DNA of 32,885 nt from RGIG464 sp045599585. Its GTDB lineage: Bacteria > Myxococcota_A > Bradymonadia > UBA4248. Position numbers and translations under genes: made by a program. Position 1 is the first letter of the stretch, and every line of letters starts with the position of its first letter. The stretch lies in NCBI GenBank assembly GCA_045599585.1, contig JAZRWH010000128.1, positions 1-32,885 of the forward strand. Direction: 5' to 3'. The notes below the pieces were generated by a model, which had not been told where the DNA came from, did no database searches, and was given only the letters and a program-made list of their open reading frames with translations. Shown piece by piece: positions 23,769-32,885 of this stretch.

Positions 23769-26700
23769 ATGAGAAGTAGAGGGTTTACCTTATGGTGTTG
23801 CGCGCTAGCTTTGACGCTAGGGGCATGTCAGGAAGATAGCAAAACAAATGACAGTGCCTCATCAGAAAATGGTGGAACGGATAATCCCGGAGGAACGAAT
23901 AATCCCGGTGGAACGGATAATCCCGGTGGTTCTAGTAATAACGAGAATAATGGCAATACCTCTGAATCGCAGGATCCTGTTTCTGGAGCTCAGCCCCTGT
24001 CAAAAAATATTGTGTCTGTCTATCATGCCCAAAAGGACGATGCTGACATGGTTGGTAATCGCGTGATGCTGTTCGATTTCGCCGATCAAGCTTATGCAAA
24101 ATACGCAGATACAACCTACGTCAAGGATGGTACAAAAGGCTACCGCATTAGCTATGCTGAGCGTAATAACTGGTTGTTTACGAACTTCGAACGTGATTGG
24201 TCGGCATATCAGGCATTCAGTTTTTGGGTATACGCGCCACCTGGGTCGGTGGGTCAAACCTTCGCTGTTACGATGATCAGTCCCAAGGCCGATGAACTCG
24301 ACGCCTGCCAAAACAGTCTCGAGTCTTCATGCGCCAGCCATTATTACAGCACGATTTTTACCATCGAAAAAGAAGGATGGACTTTATATAATAAGCCTTT
24401 TACAGAATTTAATATTACGCGAGAACCTAGCGGCTGGAGTCATATTCACGCAGTCGTCATCAATTCGACCGGCTATGGTCAAAAGAATGATAATTCGACA
24501 ACGATCTATCTCAACAATTTTTATCTTTATTCCGATGCCAACGATCTCAATTATTCGTCTCACCTCCCAGCGTTGAACGGAGCTTTTTTTGCAGAGGATG
24601 CTCCTAGATCGATCGTCGAAAACAAACTCATTAAGAATGCATTTCATAACGATGAGGCGAAAACCTATATAAAAGACAATATCTATTGGATTCCGCTGTC
24701 GACGATTGCCGCCCGGTACGATGATGACGCAACTTATGATGAATCGACTAAAACTCTGAAGTTCAAACTCAATCAGAAGCAATATATCTTTGTGGGGGAC
24801 ACGCAAGAAGTCACAATTGATGGCGTCAAAACGCCACTTGAGTTTACCATCGCATCCAAGAACAACGCACTCTTCTTCCCACATACATACGTTCGCGAAC
24901 TACTCGGTTACACGAAAGAGTATCGAGATGAGATGGGCATGCTCGTTCTTACCAATGACAACCCTGAATTTTCGGCGCTCACGCAGCGACTTGCGGTTAT
25001 GTACGAAATGCTCTTTGTGCGTCCGACGGGAGCTCAGATCCTTTTGGATATGGAGGCACACTTGGGGGGCGATGTTCATCCACGTGTCACCATGCGGCAG
25101 GCTGACTTCGATCGCCTGCGTGAATTATTAAAGACGGATGCGACACTCCAGGAATACAAGCGTCGTATGGAATATAGCTTTGGTCTAACGTCTGCTAACT
25201 TTCTAGGCGATCCAGTCAAGTACGTACGTTCGGACGGTATTCGTCTTCTGCCGGTGTCGCGTGTCATCAAATCGCGCCTCATCATCTGGTCATTGCTGTA
25301 CAAACTGACTGACGACAAGGCATATGTGAACCGCATCTGGACAGAGATGCAGGCTGTCTTCGCCTTTCCAGACTGGAATCCGTCACACGACATCGATACG
25401 GCCGAAATTATCTATCCTGTTTCGATTGCCTACGACTGGCTTTATGATGCTTGGACAGCAGAACAACGCAAAGTCATTGAAAATGCCATCACCAAATTTG
25501 GTTTTCCGTTTGCACTCGACGTGTTCTCGGGCAAGTCGAAGATGTGGCCTGACAACAACCATACGAACGTTATTAATGGAGCGCTTACGGCGGCGAGCCT
25601 TGCGTTCGCAAATGTGCCTGATATGCGCGCATCGTGTGAAACCCTTTTAGGAAACGCCATCACTAACGTCGAACGGAGCTTTTTTACGTACGCCCCAGAC
25701 GGGGGCTATCTTGAAGGTCCTGGTTATTGGGCGTACGGCACTGAGTTCCAAATTGTCATGCTTTCGGCCCTCGAAACGGCGACCGGCACTCATTATAATT
25801 TGTTCGAAACTCCGGGATTTAAAGAATCTGTTTATCATCCGCTCCATATGGAGAGCGATGCTGGTATCTGGCAGCTTCACGATACCTCGAATATATTTAC
25901 GGATACCCAGTTTTTGCGTTGGTTTGCGCGCAAAGCCAACGATCCTTCGCTCGTTCGTCTGCGTCTCAAAGAAATCAACGAAAAGCATAAGGCAGTCTTT
26001 TTTCACGATCTGCTTTGGTACGATCCCGTTGATGAGAACGACCCCATCGAACTGCCACTCGATTCTTTTTACGAACAAGTTGGCGTTACGACTTCGCGCT
26101 CGTCGTGGGACGCCGGTGCGATTTTTACAGGGCTTCACGGCGGTGAAAATTATAAAAACCGCCATGATCTCGATATCGGCACCTTCATTCTCTACGCCTC
26201 AGGCAAGCGCTTTTTCATTGACCTTGCCCCTGAAAACTTCAACATGTGGGGAGACGGTAACCGCTTTTTGTTCTACCGCAAACGCGCGGAAGGGCAGAAC
26301 ACCCTCGTCATTGGTGACGTTGATTACAAAGTCACAGACCAGGTCGAACAATGCCTTTCAACATTTTTACGCCGCGAAAATTCAGCAAAAAGTGCCATCG
26401 CTGTCATCGATATGGCGCCGGCTTACACAGCTGTCACGGCAGGCAAACGCGGCTTGTTTTTTACTGACAATCGCAAGACTGTCATCATTCAGGACGAAAT
26501 TACACTCTCGTCGCCCGAAATTGTGCGCTGGGGTGCTCACGTTCCAGACTCAGTCACGGTCACGCTGCGCGACGATAATCGAGCCGTTGACATGGTCGAT
26601 GGGGACGCACGTCTCTATTGCGAAATTGTTTCAGACAACGCTGCGCTGACGTTTAGCTATGGCGATGCCGTCTCATACGACCCGAACTATCTCAAAAAGC

Positions 26701-26900
26701 CTGGAGAGCATTACAACCATAACAATAAAGATGATTACATCGACGCCTACGATATCAAAGCACTTCGCATTATTACACCACAAAAGGTCGCGAGCTTCAA
26801 TTTGGCCGTGGCGTGCCGGCCGTTAGGCATCACGGACGCTATTCCGACCCCAGGCAGTCTTTACTCTTTCACCAATATTGATCATTGGAAATTACAATAA
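23769..26900 (+). CDS. heparinase II/III-like polysaccharide lyase lipoprotein with a copper-amine-oxidase-type N-terminal domain
   Basis: The product has 1043 residues. MRSRGFTLWCCALALTLGAC is a lipoprotein signal (LGAC, Cys20), followed by a Ser/Asn/Gly linker with an 18-base DNA repeat (23874-23927). Residues about 75-270 look like a beta-sandwich carbohydrate-binding-type domain. Residues about 280-385 resemble the copper amine oxidase N-terminal domain found in bacterial surface proteins (DNIYWIPLSTIAARY, then FPHTYVRELLGY). The lyase part has an alpha-toroid (IAYDWLYDAWTAEQRKVIE; NNHTN with His598; EGPGYWAYG with Tyr653) and a beta-sheet part with GLHGGENYKNRHDLDIGTF (His790, His799), typical of heparinase II/III enzymes. 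It probably cleaves a uronic-acid polysaccharide outside the cell. The glycan is unknown. Confidence 0.85.
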   Translation: MRSRGFTLWCCALALTLGACQEDSKTNDSASSENGGTDNPGGTNNPGGTDNPGGSSNNENNGNTSESQDPVSGAQPLSKNIVSVYHAQKDDADMVGNRVMLFDFADQAYAKYADTTYVKDGTKGYRISYAERNNWLFTNFERDWSAYQAFSFWVYAPPGSVGQTFAVTMISPKADELDACQNSLESSCASHYYSTIFTIEKEGWTLYNKPFTEFNITREPSGWSHIHAVVINSTGYGQKNDNSTTIYLNNFYLYSDANDLNYSSHLPALNGAFFAEDAPRSIVENKLIKNAFHNDEAKTYIKDNIYWIPLSTIAARYDDDATYDESTKTLKFKLNQKQYIFVGDTQEVTIDGVKTPLEFTIASKNNALFFPHTYVRELLGYTKEYRDEMGMLVLTNDNPEFSALTQRLAVMYEMLFVRPTGAQILLDMEAHLGGDVHPRVTMRQADFDRLRELLKTDATLQEYKRRMEYSFGLTSANFLGDPVKYVRSDGIRLLPVSRVIKSRLIIWSLLYKLTDDKAYVNRIWTEMQAVFAFPDWNPSHDIDTAEIIYPVSIAYDWLYDAWTAEQRKVIENAITKFGFPFALDVFSGKSKMWPDNNHTNVINGALTAASLAFANVPDMRASCETLLGNAITNVERSFFTYAPDGGYLEGPGYWAYGTEFQIVMLSALETATGTHYNLFETPGFKESVYHPLHMESDAGIWQLHDTSNIFTDTQFLRWFARKANDPSLVRLRLKEINEKHKAVFFHDLLWYDPVDENDPIELPLDSFYEQVGVTTSRSSWDAGAIFTGLHGGENYKNRHDLDIGTFILYASGKRFFIDLAPENFNMWGDGNRFLFYRKRAEGQNTLVIGDVDYKVTDQVEQCLSTFLRRENSAKSAIAVIDMAPAYTAVTAGKRGLFFTDNRKTVIIQDEITLSSPEIVRWGAHVPDSVTVTLRDDNRAVDMVDGDARLYCEIVSDNAALTFSYGDAVSYDPNYLKKPGEHYNHNNKDDYIDAYDIKALRIITPQKVASFNLAVACRPLGITDAIPTPGSLYSFTNIDHWKLQ

Positions 26901-26904
26901 TATT

Positions 26905-26926
26905 GACGTGTTACAACACGTCTTTT
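26905..26926 (+). terminator. possible terminator of the lyase gene
   Basis: GACGTGTT/AACACGTC (26905-26922) forms a tight hairpin followed by TTTT, five bases after the stop. The stem is short and the T run is brief, so strength is uncertain. Confidence 0.5.
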
Positions 26927-27010
26927 GATGAATACTGTGTGGTTGCAAGTGTAATTAAGCTGGGTCAGCTGTGAGTCCTTTTTATAGATCCTGCTGGTAT
27001 ATCTATAAAT

Positions 27011-27039
27011 AAAGCTGCACTCAAATTGAGTGCAGCTTT
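27011..27039. terminator. near-perfect palindrome between convergent genes, likely bidirectional terminator
   Basis: AAAGCTGCACTCAA and TTGAGTGCAGCTTT are perfect 14-base arms around a single A. It lies between the lyase gene (ends 26900) and the minus-strand Cys-rich gene (ends 27140), so it can end transcripts from both sides. The flanking T runs are short. Confidence 0.6.
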
Positions 27040-27139
27040 ATAGCTATTTTTCTAAAAACTCACTGACACAGCAAAATTAGCTCAGAATAAATGTATATTT
27101 CTTTGCTTTTGTTCTGCAAAAGGCCCTAAGGGCACGTTA

Positions 27140-28411
27140 TTAGCTATCGTAGCAGCCATCGCCAGAGTAAGTCCAGCGGCAGCATGAGTCTTTACAGTCA
27201 CAGGTATAGAACGTGTAAAAGAATTTATTCTGTCCATCCCATGACTCATCACAGCCGCGTTCTTTAGATTCTCTTGTTTGTCCAACTTCGTCTTTCGAGC
27301 AGAATCCAAGATAGGTACCGTAATCAGAAATCTCGCATGCTACTGTCGTTGGGTGATCTACGCATCCTTCTGTGTCGTCGCAGCTGAGAGGAGCACAGCG
27401 TTCTGCTTGCGTGTATTCGTAATAATAAGTGGAATTAGATTCATTATATTTGCATTCATACTGAATATATGCAGTGAGAAGTAGGGAAGATTCACCAAAG
27501 ATATCATCGCAAACATGCCTTACAGGATCGCCAGGATTGCATTCGACTCGCTCATTGGAACCATCAACTTTTTCATATAAAAAACTATCAATGTCGCAAT
27601 ACATCGAATTGCAACATTCAGCTTTTTTGGTATCGTGAGCGATAAAGCATGCACCTTCGACGCAGCTTTGAGCTTTCATTGTGCCATTGGGTTGGGCAAT
27701 CATAGCCGTTCTGCCATCACAGTAATCAGCGACTGCATCAGATCCAGAGTTGCTTGCGCAGACATTGCCGTTGCAGCCTTTAGCGCAAAGTTCTGCCTTC
27801 CATATTTTGTTTACACACTGGTACAAGTAGCCATTTTCACATTTAGATTCGCCATCCTTACATTCCGTTTCACATTCCGGATTGTTAGGATTGCATCCGC
27901 TTGCTTTGCATGCTTTCGTGACATCATCACATCCGTTAGGGCAAGTTGTTTCGTTGCTCCAAATGTTATTTATGCAGGTATATGTTTTTCCGTTTTCGCA
28001 AGATTTTTCACCGTTGGTGCATTGTTTAGGTTGAACGTTGGGTTTGCACTCATTGGTCGATTCCATGTAGCCCAGTTCACATGATTCAAAGGCATGCCAA
28101 TTGTTGTTGTTGCACATATAGCGGATGCTGTTGGAACAAACAGTGTTGCCTGCATCACAATTATTAACGGACGTTTCAAGTTTAGGAACACTGGCACATT
28201 GTTTGGACTGGTTGTCACATCCGCCGTAATTGGTGCAGCGCATAGAGACTTGGGTGTTGTCTTTGAACGTGACTGTTTGAACGTCGTTTTGGCAACTGAA
28301 TGCCAGTGCATTGGAAGATTGTCCAAAGTCGTCTTGAGAGTTGTCGTTGTCGTCACAAGCACACATAACGAGTGCTAGGCAGATACAGGATAATTTGATG
28401 AAGTTTTTCAT
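27140..28411 (-). CDS. cysteine-rich lipoprotein
   Basis: The product has 423 residues. The signal MKNFIKLSCICLALVMCAC ends in a lipobox with Cys19. Residues about 85-235 carry three modules of the kind seen elsewhere in the window: CTNGEKSCENGKTYTC followed by NNIWSNETTC, and CKDGESKCENGYLYQC followed by NKIWKAELC. The C-terminal half (about 240-423) is a separate Cys-rich domain ending GCYDS, with paired Cys (SCCRW), reminiscent of the end of the 141-1502 protein. It is probably a surface-exposed disulfide-rich protein. No enzymatic motif is seen. The Shine-Dalgarno before ATG 28411 is weak. Confidence 0.82.
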   Translation of the reverse strand: MKNFIKLSCICLALVMCACDDNDNSQDDFGQSSNALAFSCQNDVQTVTFKDNTQVSMRCTNYGGCDNQSKQCASVPKLETSVNNCDAGNTVCSNSIRYMCNNNNWHAFESCELGYMESTNECKPNVQPKQCTNGEKSCENGKTYTCINNIWSNETTCPNGCDDVTKACKASGCNPNNPECETECKDGESKCENGYLYQCVNKIWKAELCAKGCNGNVCASNSGSDAVADYCDGRTAMIAQPNGTMKAQSCVEGACFIAHDTKKAECCNSMYCDIDSFLYEKVDGSNERVECNPGDPVRHVCDDIFGESSLLLTAYIQYECKYNESNSTYYYEYTQAERCAPLSCDDTEGCVDHPTTVACEISDYGTYLGFCSKDEVGQTRESKERGCDESWDGQNKFFYTFYTCDCKDSCCRWTYSGDGCYDS

Positions 28412-28861
28412 ACTGTTGCCCGATCGTTTGCAAAATAAAGTGAAGCGAAGAATGGATATGGATGTTGATCCAAAAACTTAGATAAGAAAAATCACACATG
28501 AAACAAACTACATAAATTGAATAGACATTCAAGTAGCATGCAGGTTTTTGTAGCAAAAAAGGTTACAGATCAGCCAAGGAGCCCGCACGCCTTCGGCTTC
28601 GACGGGCAGGGTTATTCAAGTCGGCGGCTTCCAGCCGCGTGAACACTCGGTAGCTTATGCGCCAAAACATGATGAACGTCTCGCGCTTCGAACGCTTCGC
28701 GTTCATGCGCTTATTGCTTTTTATTTAGTTCGGCTGAGCCGTAGTAACAAAAAAGCGAGATTGATTTTGATTCATGCAAACAGGCGAAGAATTTAATCGT
28801 TTGTAGCACGCAACATTTACAGAGCAATGGAGAGTTGTTGGCTGAAGGAAAAAAAGAAAAT

Positions 28862-28930
28862 GCGGGCGCGTATTGCGAAGCAATAGCCGCACGCGCGTCG
28901 GCGTATCGGGCGAAAGCACGATAGCCGGCG
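28862..28930 (-). repeat. bulged-C hairpin repeats, tandem pair (copies 11 and 12)
   Basis: Hairpins lie at 28862-28894 and 28896-28930. On the minus strand the first has inner stem TGC/GCA around loop TTC, the second an inner stem with one mismatch around TTT. Both keep GC, TAT, ATA, unpaired C and GC, with imperfect outer arms. They lie downstream of the minus-strand kinase gene and read in its direction. Confidence 0.68.
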
Positions 28931-28955
28931 CAAAGATATAATAATTTAAATAAAC

Positions 28956-28991
28956 ATCTGCTTTGTATAAAAATGGTGAAACAAAGCAGAT
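28956..28991 (-). terminator. hairpin downstream of the membrane kinase gene
   Basis: ATCTGCTTTGT (28956-28966) and ACAAAGCAGAT (28981-28991) are perfect 11-base arms around a 14-base loop. On the minus strand it lies 14 bases past the stop at 29006 and is followed by a T-rich stretch. Confidence 0.55.
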
Positions 28992-29005
28992 ATTATAAAT
29001 TAATG

Positions 29006-30886
29006 TTAGTATTGGGTCTCGTTGTCGGCGACGATTTCGCGGCAGCTACTGATATTTATTGCAGGAAGGGGGAAAGGCATACTTGAGACCTTCGAGCTAT
29101 CGTTTGGATCAACTTTGTATAAAATGGGCAGGACGTCGCCAGGCTTGAGTGAATTTGCTGGGTTGTGGTGCACGATGATCTCATGGAAGAGATCGTCAGG
29201 ATTGCTGTCGTCGACGGGATTGAATTTATAACGTATCTTGTAGGATGGTAGTCCATGGAAATAGAAGAAGTCCTTGGTGATGGCGTCCATTGTAATAACG
29301 GTTTCACTAGCGCTTCTTTTGATGGACATGCCTGAGTCATCTAAGGAGGTCGTGGAGTAACTGTGTCTGTACCTATCTGAGGAACCATTCTGTTTAATCG
29401 CGAGGTTTTTGCGGGGAATAACAGTCTTTTGATAAGTTTCGATCAGGCCTGTATTGAGCGGTTGGTATTCGACACTGACAATAGTTGCAATGGCTTTTTG
29501 TCCATTCATTAACAAATCGCGAATGACATTAAATGTAATATTCTTTTGCTTTTTGAAGGATTTGGCATTTGAAGCAGGAGAATAACCAGCTCCGTATTGA
29601 AATTCTGTAGATATTGATTGAGTACTCGATATTCCCCACAAGCTTAGGCCGAGAATAGCACCAATAATAATTGTTGTGCAAAGTGCGGGTGGCACATCAT
29701 AATCAAATTTAACGAAGAAGTACGAAAATAATAAGAGTAATCCGAATGAGAAAATTAAAATGATATTTAGATTGAGTAATTTATTGGATTTGGCCAGTTT
29801 AGTGATAATCGAATCATATTCATCAATTATGCTTGTTGGTTGGAAAAGGTGTTCAAAAGATTCAATATCTCGTGGTGTATTTTCGGGTAGCAGGCACCAG
29901 AGTTCGATGTTTCCAGGTTGGCCGAATGATTTAACTTTTGCGAGCTCAACGGAGAGATCTGAGGATTGGATAGAATCGGAGTCAGCCGCTTCGAAGCGGT
30001 TGGAGGCGTAGAGTTCGAAACGTTCTTTGAGGATTTTGTAATCAACGAGACGGTTTGCGGCGTTAGGAGCGAGCATTTGGCGTAGTGTTGCAACGACGCA
30101 GTTTGGGAGCATTTGCAGGTGGGGTTCGATGACGAGTCGGAAGTCTGCGATTTGCATATCGGCGGGTTCAACGCCGGACAGCAGGCTTGCGAGCATGGCA
30201 GCGAGGGCATAGATATCGCTAGCGGGTGAGGGTTTGCCCATGAGTTGTTCGGGAGCCATGTAGCCGTAGGTTCCGGCGACTGTAGAGCCACCGCTTTGGA
30301 GTTGAGGATTGGCAACGGCACCGAAGTCAATCAGGTAGAGGTCAAACGAGCCGTCAGATTTGGCTGATAGCATGACGTTGGACGGCTTAATATCGCGGTG
30401 GACGACGGGTGGGTTATGCGTATGAAGGTTTTGGAGAAGCTCGATGAGCTTGACACCAATTTCGAGGATACGCGTATGGCTGAGGCGCGCGCCAGCTTTG
30501 AGCATCGTATCGATCGAGCGGCCATCGATGAATTCTTGTACGATATAGGCCGCAGGGTGCGGGATGTCCAAAAAAGTCATTGATTCGTAAAGTTTGGCCA
30601 CGCCTTCGACGTTGAGCGAGGCTAAGACTTCGGATTCACGTTGGAAAAGATCATAAGATTTCCAAGTTTGTACGGAGTCGATGCGGAGCTGTTTAATGGC
30701 AACTTTAAGGTTATTAGAGCGTCGTATGGCTTCATAGACGTAACCTTGGGCGCCGTGTCCGAGTTCGCGGATGAGTGTGTATTTATCGGCGATTTCGGGC
30801 GGTGTTACAATTGTTGACGCAGTGGGGCGCATAGCTTTGGCAGTAGACTTTGTATTGTCTTGGTTTGATAGATTGAGCTGTTCCAT
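29006..30886 (-). CDS. Hanks-type Ser/Thr protein kinase with membrane-anchored C-terminal domain
   Basis: The product has 626 residues, with GAGG before ATG 30886. The kinase domain (about 36-295) has the Gly loop GHGAQG (43-48), Lys65 in VAIK, the catalytic HRDIKPSN (163-170), DFG at 187-189 and APE at 211-213, so all key residues are present. After a linker, two membrane spans lie at about 372-392 and 402-420 (LNIILIFSFGLLLLF and LCTTIIIGAILGLSLWGI). The C-terminal 200 residues are beta-rich and end with GDVLPILYKVDPNDSSK, similar to DUF3592-type domains. The kinase lies in the cytoplasm; the side on which the tail sits is unclear because the two spans may form a hairpin. It is paralogous to the neighbour at 30941, 54 bases upstream in the same direction, probably one operon. 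Confidence 0.9.
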   Translation of the reverse strand: MEQLNLSNQDNTKSTAKAMRPTASTIVTPPEIADKYTLIRELGHGAQGYVYEAIRRSNNLKVAIKQLRIDSVQTWKSYDLFQRESEVLASLNVEGVAKLYESMTFLDIPHPAAYIVQEFIDGRSIDTMLKAGARLSHTRILEIGVKLIELLQNLHTHNPPVVHRDIKPSNVMLSAKSDGSFDLYLIDFGAVANPQLQSGGSTVAGTYGYMAPEQLMGKPSPASDIYALAAMLASLLSGVEPADMQIADFRLVIEPHLQMLPNCVVATLRQMLAPNAANRLVDYKILKERFELYASNRFEAADSDSIQSSDLSVELAKVKSFGQPGNIELWCLLPENTPRDIESFEHLFQPTSIIDEYDSIITKLAKSNKLLNLNIILIFSFGLLLLFSYFFVKFDYDVPPALCTTIIIGAILGLSLWGISSTQSISTEFQYGAGYSPASNAKSFKKQKNITFNVIRDLLMNGQKAIATIVSVEYQPLNTGLIETYQKTVIPRKNLAIKQNGSSDRYRHSYSTTSLDDSGMSIKRSASETVITMDAITKDFFYFHGLPSYKIRYKFNPVDDSNPDDLFHEIIVHHNPANSLKPGDVLPILYKVDPNDSSKVSSMPFPLPAINISSCREIVADNETQY

Positions 30887-30940
30887 GTTTTTTTCCTCTA
30901 ATGATAGTGTGTTTTTAAGCGTATAATCTGAATAGGTTGT

Positions 30941-32311
<1,371 letters not shown>

Positions 32312-32757
32312 GACGGGTTCCTTTTTATAGTAATATTGATAAACGTGTGAGGCAGCGTTTTGTTAAAGATTAGCACATAGACGACATTGTGTCAGTCTTT
32401 GCACGTCTTGAAGCACATTTTAGGTTCATGTTGATTTGAGTCTTGCAGGCGTGCGTAGTCTGATACGTACAGTACGTTAACATCCATTTTATGTTTAGAG
32501 ACGATTGTATATTGATAAAACAAAGCTACGGTTTGCGTTATCCGAGTAATTTACGAAATTTTTGTGGGACAGCAGTGGTTATGTTTCATAGATGCATAAC
32601 GACGAGCTAGAGGGGGTAGCGGCGTATTCGCGCAGCCAAAGGATCGATAGGTAGACAATGCTCGTACGAAGTGAAAAAGAGCTCATCGATGGACATCAAT
32701 AATATTGATGAGTCTTTGGCAAAGCGGATAGCCTCTCAGGGGGAGGTGGGAAAATTG
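32312..32757. other. intergenic region upstream of the kinases
   Basis: It holds the kinase promoter region and, at 32610-32746, an enlarged repeat (separate entry). A small palindrome ACGTAC-A-GTACGT lies at 32465-32477. No gene is supported. Confidence 0.45.
32610..32746 (-). repeat. enlarged copy of the 15611-15668 repeat with a roughly 95-base central insertion
   Basis: The left end GAGGGGGTAGCGGCGTATT (32610-32628) is identical to the inverted right end of the 15611-15668 element. The right end (ATAGCC, one change, CTCAGGGGGAGG; 32728-32746) matches its inverted left end. In place of the short inner hairpin there are about 100 bases that contain their own inverted repeats (CCAAAG/CTTTGG near the edges and CATCAAT/ATTGATG inside). 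It lies next to the IS30-type transposase end. Confidence 0.6.
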
Positions 32758-32885
32758 TCAATCCAAATGCATATTTGAGTAAACCATTTCCGGTGTCTTC
32801 CAACCAAGTACTTTTCGAGGTCTCTGATTAATTTCATTACAGACACGTTTGATATAGCTGTCAGAGACCTTAGTAAAGTCAGTTC
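32758..32885 (-). CDS. IS30-family transposase, C-terminal end (partial, runs off the window)
   Basis: Reading from 32883 down to a TGA at 32760-32758 gives 41 residues containing NEINQRPRKVLGWKTPEMVY. The N-x2-PRK-x-LGWKTP pattern is the standard C-terminal signature of IS30-family DDE transposases, just after the catalytic Glu. Only the end is in the window, so intactness cannot be judged. The terminal inverted repeat of the element would be expected within the next bases to the left, near the G-rich repeat at 32735-32750. Confidence 0.85.
   Translation of the reverse strand, partial: TDFTKVSDSYIKRVCNEINQRPRKVLGWKTPEMVYSNMHLD

Larger units (their letters stand above)
28412..29005. other. 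594-base intergenic region with GC-rich hairpins
   Basis: No gene is supported. From left to right it holds the upstream region of the Cys-rich lipoprotein gene, GC-rich imperfect inverted stretches at about 28580-28640, a CGAACGCTTCGCGTTC hairpin near 28690, the bulged-C hairpin doublet (28862-28930) and the kinase terminator (28956-28991). Confidence 0.55.

Overview
The window looks like chromosome from a Gram-negative bacterium of the myxobacterial/deltaproteobacterial kind (Myxococcota or a relative such as Bradymonadota). This is inferred from gene content, not from a marker gene. Pointers are many cysteine-rich secreted lipoproteins, a matrixin-type protease whose C-terminus resembles a MYXO-CTERM tail, Hanks-type Ser/Thr kinases, a Stig1-like Cys module, FG-GAP proteins and a mevalonate kinase. 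Base composition is moderate and intergenic DNA is AT-rich apart from GC-rich hairpins.

Layout. 1-129: end of an unrecognised gene plus its terminator. 141-9027: three Cys-rich surface-type genes. The first (+) lacks its front end. The second (-) is a lipoprotein metallophosphoesterase. The third (-) is a 1086-codon Cys-rich protein cut off from its own lipoprotein signal by one in-frame TGA. 9304-14387: envelope genes, namely a Sel1-repeat protein, a PDZ/GspC-like lipoprotein, and a translationally coupled pair of an exported protein and a matrixin-like zinc protease. 14417-17977: the glycolytic cluster gap-pgk-tpi, each gene followed by an intrinsic terminator. 18118-19080: mevalonate kinase. 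19185-28411: four more lipoproteins (Cys-rich/FG-GAP, endonuclease-exonuclease-phosphatase, heparinase II/III-like lyase, Cys-rich). 29006-32311: two paralogous Ser/Thr kinases on the minus strand. 32758-32885: the C-terminal end of an IS30-family transposase running off the window.

The most unusual structure is not a gene. At least eleven intergenic GC-rich hairpins share one architecture: GC + TAT on one arm, a variable inner stem with a 3-4 nt loop, then ATA, one unpaired C, and GC on the other arm. Inner and outer stems differ between copies but keep pairing, while the TAT/ATA step and the bulged C are kept. Copies often come as same-orientation doublets, and those next to a gene's 3' end all read in the same direction as that gene. 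At least two are built into intrinsic terminators. This resembles REP elements in logic but I do not recognise the family.

Functionally the region combines housekeeping carbon metabolism (strongly biased codon use in gap/pgk/tpi) with a large outer-surface set: Cys-rich modules joined to different C-terminal domains (phosphoesterase, FG-GAP propeller), a polysaccharide lyase, a nuclease-like enzyme and a metalloprotease. A scavenging, predatory or host/biofilm-associated surface is plausible but is inference.
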